Assembly: GCA_002501205.1 (NCBI GenBank) | Contig: DLRW01000034.1 | Coordinates: 1 to 58,863, forward strand | Source: Flavobacteriales bacterium UBA7878 | Lineage (GTDB): Bacteria; Bacteroidota; Bacteroidia; Flavobacteriales; Schleiferiaceae | Length of the DNA: 58,863 bases | Direction: 5' to 3' | Part shown: positions 43,477-50,869 of the stretch, in pieces | Numbering within the stretch: position 1 is the first letter of the stretch | Layout of the letters: the number at the start of each line of letters is the position of its first letter | Notes under the pieces: generated by a model | The model's input: the letters and a program-made list of their open reading frames with translations, nothing else | Databases searched by the model: none | Told to the model about the DNA's origin: nothing | Position numbers and translations under genes: made by a program

Positions 43477-43716
43477 ATGGTCAGAAAGAAAGTTAATATA
43501 CCAGCAATCCACGACAAAGACTTGCAAGATATTCTTAGGGAGTTTAATCTATTAGACAGAATCAATTCGGGTGAAATTTTATGCTTAAACTGTTCTAAAG
43601 AGATCACAATTGACAATCTCGGAGGACTTGTTTCAAAAGGTGGAGGGATAAAATTATTCTGTGATGATCCAGAATGCATTGCCCTGGAAACCTCTAATAA
43701 TGAACTAGATGAATAA
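43477..43716 (+). CDS. Small cysteine-containing protein of the S1/PLD cassette
   Basis: 79 residues. Two cysteine pairs (ILCLNCSKE and LFCDDPECI) separated by about 28 residues form a likely zinc-binding knuckle pair, and the N-terminus is basic (MVRKKVN). It overlaps the next gene by 8 bases. As the first gene of the cassette it could be its regulator or an RNA/protein adaptor. No family is recognised. Confidence 0.65.
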   Translation: MVRKKVNIPAIHDKDLQDILREFNLLDRINSGEILCLNCSKEITIDNLGGLVSKGGGIKLFCDDPECIALETSNNELDE

Positions 43717-45535
43717 GTTAGTAGAGGAAATCCTAAAGTTTGGATTGGTTCCCGCGATTCTTGTTATTTTTATATTTCTAATTGTTCAAGATCCTGATCG
43801 TGCGGAGAAACTAAAGGCTGTAATAACCAAACCTTTCTTTGATATTTTTAGATGGTTTTCCAAAACAAGGATCTCTAGTGAGGTAAATTCTAGCCTAAAT
43901 ACTTACTTCAAGTCATCTGTTTTTAATCAATTAATCCACGACCCAGATACTCAGTTTAAAGTAAAGTGGGTCAAAAATTCAAAGGACCCCTATTTTAAGG
44001 AAAATGGCACTTTAATTTTACGTCTTAAGGAGGATAAGGATCAAACAAAGAATGTAATTAATGCAGCCAAAGTTGCTATTCCCCACGTGGTCTGTCCTTT
44101 AATCAGAAGTCATTTAGATCAGAATATCAGAAGCGCAGTAGATTTGACGATTTTACAAAAGCTATCTGAACGCCTAGGTAGACATGGCAAGGCCGTATTT
44201 AAACGATATTTTCTGGATCCAGAGGTCGAAAATGACCCAACCTTGTCTGATGTACTTTCCAAGTTGGTTGAACTGGACAAACATGGGGTTTACACTCCAA
44301 TATTCTTAAATGAGCTTGAACTTGTTGGCGAAGAACTTTATGCTAACTCAGATCATAATAATTATTCAAAAGAGGTTCTAGATTTCATCCAATATCTTTT
44401 GAATATAGTAAAGAGAAACACTGGGGATGAAATAGAACTTAACTACATCAGAAGCCCGTTTAAGTTAGGCACAATCTTATTAGCGAAAACAAACAGGGCA
44501 CAAACTCAAGGTGTTAGGCCTTATCTGCGAAGGCTTCGGATGAAATTAGATAAAGGGTGTGATAGCATTTATCTGATTTCTTTTCCCAATAGCTATGACT
44601 TTTTTAACAAGATTTTAAAAATTATCAACTCTCACGAATCGCTTGAGGTTTCCAAAGTGATAAACACGGTAGACTTTCAGCCATCACGAGGCAGCAATTC
44701 GCAGAACTATAAAATTGCGATACTTTCGAATAACGGTGTTTCTGGTTCTTATGGCTTTAAAGAAAGAGTCAGTGCTAATAATTTGCAAGTGGGCGATATC
44801 TATTCCTGTGAAGTTGAAGATGTTTCAGAACGCGAAGCTTTGGTGAATTTACTTGGCTTAAGAGCGTATGTCAAATCATCACAATCATCTTGGCTTCCAT
44901 GTGTGACATGCAAAAACACCTTGGTAGTTGGTGATGAATACAACTTTAAGATAATAGAAATTGACTTTAACACCGGGACTATAAGCATGTCAAGAAGGGT
45001 GGACGAGGAAAATCCCTGGTTGACAAATGACCGTCCTGAAGTGGGAAGTAAAATTGAATTTGAAGTGATTAAAGTCAATAAAGGCAATCTTGAAGGGGTT
45101 TGGAACAACCAGTTTGTCCATATTCCTAACGAAGAAATATCATGGCTCGGATATAGTGTTTCTGAGCTATCTCAGTTCATTGGTGAAGTCTTAGAGGCTC
45201 AAGTAACAGCTCTTGATGAAGCAGAATTCAAAATCATTGGTAGTTTAAAGAATTTATATGAAGATCCTTGGCCAAAGATTAATGAACTCTTCAAAAAAGG
45301 TCAGGAATTTCATGGAAAGGTGGTTCGTATTAATGACAATCATGTAATTGTTGAAATTGATTATTCGGTTGTTGGCATCTTACCTCGCGAGAGTCTAGAA
45401 AAGGCAGGTTTTGAGTACGCAAAATTTAATGAAACCATGCAGGTTGGTCAAGGAGTTGATGTTTACATAAGCAAAGTATTTATTGCGAAGAAGAAGATCC
45501 GATTCGACCTTACGAGGAATAAGATTCCAAATTAG
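43709..45535 (+). CDS. Membrane-anchored protein with C-terminal S1-like RNA-binding repeats
   Basis: 608 residues. One N-terminal membrane helix (LVPAILVIFIFLIVQ, about 13-28) leads to a cytoplasmic body. The middle (about 50-340) is helical and unrecognised. The last 250 residues contain three S1/OB-like units that begin VGDIYSCEVEDV, VGSKIEFEVIKV and KGQEFHGKVVRINDN, with typical endings such as GTISMSRR and KKIRFDLTR. A membrane-tethered RNA-binding or RNA-sensing protein is suggested. It stands between a zinc-knuckle protein and a PLD nuclease, a combination I do not recognise from any described system. Confidence 0.7.
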   Translation: MNKLVEEILKFGLVPAILVIFIFLIVQDPDRAEKLKAVITKPFFDIFRWFSKTRISSEVNSSLNTYFKSSVFNQLIHDPDTQFKVKWVKNSKDPYFKENGTLILRLKEDKDQTKNVINAAKVAIPHVVCPLIRSHLDQNIRSAVDLTILQKLSERLGRHGKAVFKRYFLDPEVENDPTLSDVLSKLVELDKHGVYTPIFLNELELVGEELYANSDHNNYSKEVLDFIQYLLNIVKRNTGDEIELNYIRSPFKLGTILLAKTNRAQTQGVRPYLRRLRMKLDKGCDSIYLISFPNSYDFFNKILKIINSHESLEVSKVINTVDFQPSRGSNSQNYKIAILSNNGVSGSYGFKERVSANNLQVGDIYSCEVEDVSEREALVNLLGLRAYVKSSQSSWLPCVTCKNTLVVGDEYNFKIIEIDFNTGTISMSRRVDEENPWLTNDRPEVGSKIEFEVIKVNKGNLEGVWNNQFVHIPNEEISWLGYSVSELSQFIGEVLEAQVTALDEAEFKIIGSLKNLYEDPWPKINELFKKGQEFHGKVVRINDNHVIVEIDYSVVGILPRESLEKAGFEYAKFNETMQVGQGVDVYISKVFIAKKKIRFDLTRNKIPN

Positions 45536-45546
45536 ATTTTTACTGA

Positions 45547-46038
45547 ATGATTCAGACAGAGGTTTATTTTGAAGATCATAAATCAGTAATTGAGAGGGAG
45601 ATCAGGGCGGCAAAATCATCAATATATATTGCTGTAGCTTGGATAAACTTTAAGACATATACTGAATTATTTCGATCAGTACTAGAAAGAGACGTAGAAT
45701 TGAACATTATCTGTTCAGATAATTGGCAGAATCGATCGCACCAAGAAGAAATTAGCAAGCTTATTAAGCATGGTGCCGTTATTCGTTTATTGAAGATGCC
45801 ATATACTCGAAACTATATGCATCACAAATTTGCAGTTATCGATCAGTTAGTAATTCTAAATGGCTCATTCAATTGGTCGCCTAATGCGGAGAAAAGCATT
45901 GAAAACTTGATGGTTGTTCGAAATGCAAGGAAAGAAGTAAATGCGTTTTTAGAAGAATTCCTAAGACTTCTTTCTATTGAAACTGAGATATTGAGAGAGC
46001 TACAAAAAAAAAAAGAAATGCCAAGTAAAAGACTGTAG
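45547..46038 (+). CDS. Phospholipase D-family nuclease
   Basis: 163 residues with one complete HKD motif: H92-x-K94-x4-D99-x6-G106-S107-x-N109. Single-HKD proteins of this size (Nuc, BfiI-type) dimerise to form an active nuclease. It lies 11 bases after the S1-repeat gene. The frame ends just after an A11 tract (46004-46014). One base off, the sequence continues for 130 residues and contains a CxxxxC plus CxxC zinc motif. The native product may be a 294-residue fusion. No signal peptide, so it acts in the cytoplasm. Candidate effector of the cassette. Confidence 0.85.
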   Translation: MIQTEVYFEDHKSVIEREIRAAKSSIYIAVAWINFKTYTELFRSVLERDVELNIICSDNWQNRSHQEEISKLIKHGAVIRLLKMPYTRNYMHHKFAVIDQLVILNGSFNWSPNAEKSIENLMVVRNARKEVNAFLEEFLRLLSIETEILRELQKKKEMPSKRL

Positions 46039-46057
46039 AGGTCAACTACACAATATT

Positions 46058-46432
46058 TTGGTCCTTAGTGAACGTTCTAATAAATACTATGAAACATTCG
46101 GCGACATTGTATCAGTTTGCACGGAATGTGAGGAATTTACCACAGTTAAGAGATGCATACCTAACACGCGTTTCGAGATTCTTTTATCCGGATTAGGAGC
46201 AGCAGCTGATGATTATGAACTCGAAATCATTGAAAAAGATATTTTTGACCTTCTCGTGGAATATCAAAATGATGAGAACACTATTCATGCCATTGGAAAG
46301 GTGAAAACCACACTAGATGGTCACGATGAAGAGTGGGTCAGCACCAAGATAATTTGGAAGAATAAATTTGTTGGTAATTCTCTTAGAGATGAATTTGATG
46401 ACCAGGACTTTGATGTAGGATATGACAATTAA
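46058..46432 (+). CDS. Zinc-motif protein or shifted C-terminal half of the PLD nuclease
   Basis: The open frame has no ATG: the first usable start is TTG at 46058. It stays open upstream through the A11 tract into the PLD gene, reading ...CQVKDCRGQLHNILVL. The CxxxxC there pairs with VCTEC (about 19 residues into the TTG-started form) as a likely zinc ribbon, so the natural protein probably begins before 46058. The remainder (DDYELEIIEKDIFDLLVEYQ) is acidic and unrecognised. Either a +1 shift or one surplus A in the tract links it to the nuclease. Confidence 0.55.
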   Translation: MVLSERSNKYYETFGDIVSVCTECEEFTTVKRCIPNTRFEILLSGLGAAADDYELEIIEKDIFDLLVEYQNDENTIHAIGKVKTTLDGHDEEWVSTKIIWKNKFVGNSLRDEFDDQDFDVGYDN

Positions 46433-46486
46433 ATCTTGTGAAAGAGTTAATTCATAATGTTTTCCTATAGCATACAATGCATTTAA

Positions 46487-46708
46487 TCAAGGTTCACCAA
46501 GGGCATTTACAATTGATCTGACCATTTCTGGTGTTAGCACCTTACATCCGGGAACCCATCCACGATCGCGCAGATTCTCAACTAAACTTTTATTTCGAGT
46601 TATCCAGATTTTTAGTCGAGCAGACGCACTCCTTGGCTGAATATTCGGTAAATACAATGTTGCCAGTTCCTGGAACCCATAGGATCTAATCTTAAAATTA
46701 TCTTCCAT
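46487..46708 (-). CDS. DUF4248-like small DNA-associated protein
   Basis: 73 residues that resemble the DUF4248 family of Bacteroidota: IRSYGFQELATLYLPN at the start and GWVPGCKVLTPEMVRSIVNA towards the end, with a Trp-containing middle. These proteins are common next to phage or mobile-element genes, but their function is not established. Here it is encoded between the S1/PLD cassette and the integrase, in integrase orientation. An excisionase or integration cofactor is possible. Confidence 0.7.
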   Translation of the reverse strand: MEDNFKIRSYGFQELATLYLPNIQPRSASARLKIWITRNKSLVENLRDRGWVPGCKVLTPEMVRSIVNALGEP

Positions 46709-46719
46709 AAGTAAATAAT

Positions 46720-46757
46720 GGCCGGTAAGCCCTTGAGCTCACCGGCCTCTTTTTTTT
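46720..46757 (+). terminator. Hairpin terminator between integrase and DUF4248 genes
   Basis: GGCCGGT and ACCGGCC arms around a 14-base loop, then TC and eight T on the plus strand. On the minus strand it follows directly on the integrase stop codon, so it may work in both directions. Confidence 0.7.
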
Positions 46758-48003
46758 ATGCCCAATTCATATTTATTTTCCTTTCTAAGCGACTGGAAAG
46801 CATCTTCATGTCTTCCGATACCTTCTGGTCAATAATTCGCGCGTAATGCTGCGTAGAGGTGATATTCTTGTGGCCAAGCATCTTACTCACACTTTCAATT
46901 GGAACACCATTTAGCATGGTTACAGTGGTCGCAAAAGTGTGTCGAGCGATGTGGTAACTCAGCTTTTTCGTGATACCGGCCAAGTCGGCCACCTCTTTCA
47001 GGTATGCATTCAACTTTTGGTTACTCATAACCGGAAGCACCTTGTCAGTAGGAAAGAGCTCCTCAAAATGTGGATTGTACTTCATAATGATTTTCCAAGG
47101 CACTTCGAGAAGAGGAATATTGGCCTTTCCTCCGGTCTTACGTCTTCTGGTTTTGATCCAGTAGCCATCTTCCGTGAATTCGATTTCTTCTCGAGTGAGC
47201 TTCTTTACATCGGCATAAGAGAGGCCAGTGAAACAAGCGAACAAAAAGAAGTCTCTCACACGATCTAAACGATCCATTTTGATTTCAAGTACCATGAGTC
47301 GGTTGAGTTCTTCTTCATTCAAGTAGGGACGTGCTACCTCTTTTAATGAGAGACTCTTATTCATGAAGGGATTCTTCACCAACCAGCCATTACTGATGCA
47401 AATAGTGGTAATCCTCTTGAGGTTTTGAAGAAACTTGATGCTGGTATTGTAGTTACATCCTTTCTCTGTCTTAAGGAAATGCTCAAAAGCCTCTATCATT
47501 TCATGATCTACACGTTTGACACTAACATCGTGAACCCGATACTTCTTCTTTAGAAACTCCTGGAAGTGATTTCTAGCCGTGCGATACTTCTGCATGGTTG
47601 GATAGGTACATTCCTTGCCAACCAGTGATTTGAGCTTCTCAACGTGATCATCCCAAACGGTGATAATGGTCTTGGGACGGGCTGAATTAGTACCTAGAAT
47701 AGCGTCTTTGAGCATCGGTGCAGTTACCTCCGCATAACTTACAAGCAATTCATTGTATAACTTGTTAGCTCTCAATTTAATAGCATCAAGGTACTTATTG
47801 AAGGTTTGCGCCTCCTGGGAACGTCCCTTCATGCAACTTTTCTCTGCTGACCACTGTTCCGGAAGGACGTGGCGCTTGATGGGAAAACTGGCTTTTCCCC
47901 CATTAATGTTGATCTTCAGATAGATTGGACACTCACCATTTTTCTTTGGACGAGTGCGGCTGATGTAAAACACCAGTGAGTAATTTGACCTTTCGTTTAA
48001 CAT
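46756..48003 (-). CDS. int: Tyrosine recombinase (IntDOT-like integrase)
   Basis: A 415-residue site-specific recombinase that would insert and excise the element at tRNA-Ser. N-terminal arm-binding part (about 5-90), SAM-like core-binding part (about 110-210) and catalytic domain (about 215-400). Catalytic positions: TGLSYADV where the first Arg is normally TGLR (Ser instead, as in IntDOT of CTnDOT), HIARHTFA (His-x-x-Arg), LGHKNI (His), and the nucleophile Tyr in TQHYARI. It lies 270 bp from the attachment core, transcribed away from the tRNA. A palindrome sits 5 bases upstream of its start. Confidence 0.93.
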   Translation of the reverse strand: MLNERSNYSLVFYISRTRPKKNGECPIYLKININGGKASFPIKRHVLPEQWSAEKSCMKGRSQEAQTFNKYLDAIKLRANKLYNELLVSYAEVTAPMLKDAILGTNSARPKTIITVWDDHVEKLKSLVGKECTYPTMQKYRTARNHFQEFLKKKYRVHDVSVKRVDHEMIEAFEHFLKTEKGCNYNTSIKFLQNLKRITTICISNGWLVKNPFMNKSLSLKEVARPYLNEEELNRLMVLEIKMDRLDRVRDFFLFACFTGLSYADVKKLTREEIEFTEDGYWIKTRRRKTGGKANIPLLEVPWKIIMKYNPHFEELFPTDKVLPVMSNQKLNAYLKEVADLAGITKKLSYHIARHTFATTVTMLNGVPIESVSKMLGHKNITSTQHYARIIDQKVSEDMKMLSSRLERKINMNWA

Positions 48004-48007
48004 ACGA

Positions 48008-48023
48008 CTTAATGTTCATTAAG
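48008..48023. promoter_or_regulatory. Palindrome at the integrase start, possible operator
   Basis: CTTAATG-TT-CATTAAG lies 5 bases upstream of the integrase ATG. Its minus strand contains TAATGAACATTA, the same 12 bases as 25303-25314 in the defence operon promoter. Confidence 0.55.
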
Positions 48024-48121
48024 CCCTCCATTTCATTTTCAAAAGTGCCAAACTTCGACCTAAAAAACCAATCGTAACTATTTGATTTTCGTATCATTAT
48101 GTATCGTTTTGTCACATTGCT

Positions 48122-48156
48122 GGCTTGCTTTTTTGGGTTTTGAAAAAAAGCAAGCC
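48122..48156. terminator. Strong hairpin upstream of integrase
   Basis: GGCTTGCTTTTTT (48122-48134) pairs with AAAAAAGCAAGCC (48144-48156). The A/T-rich stem top resembles bidirectional terminators and may insulate the integrase promoter from tRNA readthrough. The right arm overlaps the 15-bp terminal repeat. Confidence 0.6.
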
Positions 48157-48165
48157 GCTAAGCAA
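48151..48165 (+). repeat. Terminal direct repeat, possible integrase arm site (right)
   Basis: CAAGCCGCTAAGCAA, identical and in the same orientation as 393-407. It lies about 105 bp inside the right att core. Confidence 0.5.
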
Positions 48166-48210
48166 CCCAAAAGGGGTACAAAACGGTGTTTTTTGATACA
48201 GGTTGAAAGC

Positions 48211-48247
48211 AAAAAAAAATGCCCAAAACCTTGGTTTTGAGCATTTT
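48211..48247 (-). terminator. Element-borne substitute terminator for tRNA-Ser
   Basis: On the minus strand AAAATGCTCAAAACC pairs with GGTTTTGGGCATTTT (one mismatch) and runs into nine T. It lies 26 bp past the tRNA 3' end and replaces the terminator displaced to 277-312 by insertion. Confidence 0.75.
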
Positions 48248-48270
48248 GATACAATTTGTTACTGTATCTA

Positions 48271-48285
48271 TGCGGAGAGAGAGGG
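48271..48285. repeat. Right attachment-site core (3' end of tRNA-Ser)
   Basis: TGCGGAGAGAGAGGG, identical to 315-329. It covers the acceptor 3' strand and part of the T arm of tRNA-Ser. Confidence 0.85.
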
Positions 48286-48357
48286 ATTCGAACCCCCGGA
48301 GGTGTGACCCTCAACGGTTTTCAAGACCGCCGCATTCGACCACTCTGCCATCTCTCC
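48273..48357 (-). tRNA. tRNA-Ser(UGA)
   Basis: An 85-base gene with all arms: acceptor GGAGAGA/TCTCTCC, D-loop GCAGAGTGGTCGAATG, anticodon stem GCGGT/ACCGT with loop CTTGAAA (anticodon UGA, plus-strand 48321-48323), a long variable arm as expected for serine tRNA, and T-loop GGTTCGAATCC. The 3' CCA is not fully encoded (discriminator G then CA). Its 3' end is the integration site of the element; the gene remains intact because the att core restores the acceptor end. Confidence 0.95.
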
Positions 48358-48484
48358 TTAGAAACTGGATTGACCAGGTTTCTGAAATTTGGGCTGCAAA
48401 TGTAAAATTTTTTTAGCCCGAGCAAACAACCATTTGCTTCTTTTTACGTCTATCTTCGTAGATCATTGGTCAAAACTCAATTTT

Positions 48485-50002
48485 ATGCGGCGTTTTCTAC
48501 TTCTCATCCTCCTGTCTTCCTCCCTTTTACAGGCCAAAACCACCAATCTTTACATCTCCCTTAATGAATTCATGACCGGAGAACGTGAAAACTACATCGA
48601 AATCAATTTCGGTATTGGTAGTGAAAGCCTCGATTATCTAAAACAAGCTAATGGAAGCTTTTTAGGTGGACTGGAAGTAACGATAGCTGTATTCAAAGGA
48701 GATTCGGTTGTTAGTGCTGATCGTTTCCGAATCTTAAGCCCCGCTTATAAAGACACCGCTAATCTGCAGGAACTATTGTATCATCAAAAGCGATTCTTCC
48801 TGGCAAAAGGAAAGTACCGCCTCAAAATGGATATTCAGGACATCAATGAATCTGAAGAAGATTATCATATCGACCGTCCGCTGCAATTAACCATTACCCA
48901 GAATTTCCCCGATCATTCGCAGGTAGTTTATCTGGAAGACTTTAAACCGGCCAGCGATAACAGCAAAGCTGCCTATACCCGCTCTGGATATGCCATGTAC
49001 CCTATTATCAGTACCGGCACTCCATTCATTCCACAAGGCTTAAATCGTTTGGCCTTTTACAATGAGCTTTATAACCTCGATCAAAAATTAGGCGCCGACG
49101 AAAGTTTCCTAATCCGCTACTACCTGCAAAATGAATCCGACGGCCGTGTTCTCAATGAATTTGGCGGATTTCAAAGAGCTAAAGCTGCAGTGGTAAATCC
49201 AATCCTCGGACAAATAGACATTAGCAAATTACCCAGTGGAAATTATCTACTCGTTATCGAGGCTATGGACAGCAAAGGCGAGAAAATCATTAAGCAGGAT
49301 AATTTCTTCTACCGTCGTGGTGAAGAAAGAGAAATCATTGCTGGCTCCTTCGAGGATCGTGCGGTTAGCGGATCTTGGGTGGATCAATTAGGCAACCTGG
49401 ATTCTATCGTTAGATTCATGGACTACCTCTATCCTATTTCCAGCGAACGCGAACAAAGAATTCAGGAAAACCTACTCGCTTCTGCAGATGAAGAATTAAT
49501 GAAAAAATATTTCTTCGCTTTTTGGGAGAATCGCAAACCCCTAGCCCCCAAAGAAGCCTGGGAAGACTACCATAAGGATGTACTGGTGGCCAATAAATTA
49601 TTCACCTCCGGGCTCAGCAAAGGCTATAAAACCGATCGTGGTCGAGTTTGGCTGATGTACGGCAAGCCTAGTCAGGTAGAGCGACGAGACATGGAGCCCA
49701 ATATGCCTCCCTATATTATCTGGCAGTACGACAATGTTACCACGGCTTATGCGGTACCTCAAAACAATAAGATTTTCATTTTTGGAGAGTTTGAGCCATC
49801 TACTCAAATATTCAAGTTGATCCACTCCACCGCTATTGGAGAAATCAATAGTCCCGACTGGAAGCAAGAGCTTTACTTCCGTGCTTATGGCGGTCCGGGC
49901 ACCATCGATCCGGGGAATGATCCCAATGAAAGAGAGTTCGGAAGTCGTGCTAACCAAAACATCATCCTCGGAACTACCGGCGCCGATCAGAGAAACCGCT
50001 AA
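48485..50002 (+). CDS. GWxTD-domain exported protein
   Basis: A 505-residue Bacteroidota protein. A signal peptide (RRFLLLILLSSSLLQAK) starts at the ATG at 48485; the frame is open further upstream, but that part runs into the tRNA flank and lacks a suitable start. The C-terminal third contains the GWxTD-type pattern KTDRGRVWLMYGKPSQVERRD. The middle is beta-rich. The family is conserved and probably envelope-located, of unknown function. First chromosomal gene right of the element. Confidence 0.8.
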   Translation: MRRFLLLILLSSSLLQAKTTNLYISLNEFMTGERENYIEINFGIGSESLDYLKQANGSFLGGLEVTIAVFKGDSVVSADRFRILSPAYKDTANLQELLYHQKRFFLAKGKYRLKMDIQDINESEEDYHIDRPLQLTITQNFPDHSQVVYLEDFKPASDNSKAAYTRSGYAMYPIISTGTPFIPQGLNRLAFYNELYNLDQKLGADESFLIRYYLQNESDGRVLNEFGGFQRAKAAVVNPILGQIDISKLPSGNYLLVIEAMDSKGEKIIKQDNFFYRRGEEREIIAGSFEDRAVSGSWVDQLGNLDSIVRFMDYLYPISSEREQRIQENLLASADEELMKKYFFAFWENRKPLAPKEAWEDYHKDVLVANKLFTSGLSKGYKTDRGRVWLMYGKPSQVERRDMEPNMPPYIIWQYDNVTTAYAVPQNNKIFIFGEFEPSTQIFKLIHSTAIGEINSPDWKQELYFRAYGGPGTIDPGNDPNEREFGSRANQNIILGTTGADQRNR

Positions 50003-50011
50003 ATTTGCGGC

Positions 50012-50869
50012 ATGATTGGATATTATCTGGCGTTGGCTTTTGGGCGCCTGCTTTCCTATATGCCCTTTTTCCTTTTGTATCGACTGAGCGATTTCCTCGC
50101 TTGGCTAATGTCAAAGGTTTTAAAATACCGTCAGGAGGTAATTGATGGAAACCTCAAGCGCTCCTTCCCCGAGAAAGATGAGGCCGAAATAAAAAGTATT
50201 CGCCGCCGCTTTTACCGCAATTTCAGCGACATTCTGGTGGAATCCTTTAAAAGCCTGAGCGTTTCTGAGAAAACCATGCGTAAGCGCTTTGTACTCCGCA
50301 ATCCCGAGGTGTTTCAAAACATCTACGATCAAAATCGCGGCTTGATAATGGTAATGGGACATCATACCAACTTCGAATGGACTGCCATGAGCATTCCCTT
50401 GGTGGTACCCCAAAATTGCTACGCGGTTTACCATCCTTTGAAAAATCCTCGCTTCAATAAATTGATCGTGAAGATTCGTGAGCAATTCGGTTTAAAGCTC
50501 TTCAAAATGGAGGACACCTATCCCTTCATGTTGAACAATCCCGATCCTCGTCCCCTCTATGTTTTCATGGCAGATCAAAGTCCTCATAGAGGAAAAATAA
50601 AATACCGAACCCAGTTTTTACATCAAGACACTCCCGTTCATTTGGGAGTTGAGAACCTTAGTCGCAAATGTGATTTAGCGGTGGTCTTTATTGATATCCA
50701 TCGCGTGAAGCGTGGTTACTATGAAATTGAGGGGCATTTGCTTTTTGAAAACACTCAAGATCAAGAACCTCATGTGGTAACCGACACCCATGTAAAAGCG
50801 CTGGAAAAACTCATTCAATCCGATCCTCCTAATTGGCTGTGGAGCCATAAACGCTGGAAATATGCCTGA
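50012..50869 (+). CDS. Lipid A biosynthesis-type acyltransferase (LpxL/HtrB family)
   Basis: A 285-residue membrane-associated acyltransferase that adds a secondary acyl chain to lipid A or a related lipid at the inner membrane. A hydrophobic N-terminus (SYMPFFLLYRLSDFLAWLM), the catalytic HHTNFEW (His-x4-Glu type) near residue 116, and the YHPLKNPRFNKLI and MADQSPHRGK stretches match the family. It is followed by an overlapping glycosyltransferase gene, suggesting an envelope operon. Confidence 0.88.
   Translation: MIGYYLALAFGRLLSYMPFFLLYRLSDFLAWLMSKVLKYRQEVIDGNLKRSFPEKDEAEIKSIRRRFYRNFSDILVESFKSLSVSEKTMRKRFVLRNPEVFQNIYDQNRGLIMVMGHHTNFEWTAMSIPLVVPQNCYAVYHPLKNPRFNKLIVKIREQFGLKLFKMEDTYPFMLNNPDPRPLYVFMADQSPHRGKIKYRTQFLHQDTPVHLGVENLSRKCDLAVVFIDIHRVKRGYYEIEGHLLFENTQDQEPHVVTDTHVKALEKLIQSDPPNWLWSHKRWKYA

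Larger units (their letters stand above)
315..48285. mobile_element. Integrated ~48 kb phage-like element in tRNA-Ser
   Basis: A 15-bp direct repeat (TGCGGAGAGAGAGGG) occurs at 315-329 and 48271-48285. The right copy is the 3' end of an intact tRNA-Ser gene. A tyrosine recombinase gene lies just inside the right repeat, as expected for a tRNA-targeting element. The hairpin terminator that would normally follow the tRNA is found outside the left repeat, which shows that the DNA between the repeats was inserted. The element carries control and replication genes, a virion-like operon, mercury resistance and defence genes, but no recognisable conjugation or relaxase genes. I infer a prophage or phage-derived element. 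An integrative element mobilised in trans remains possible. Confidence 0.88.

Noticed and set aside
315..48285. An integrative conjugative element
   Set aside because: RteC and the IntDOT-like integrase suggested it, but no relaxase, coupling protein, VirB4-like ATPase or Tra genes can be recognised among the unassigned products.
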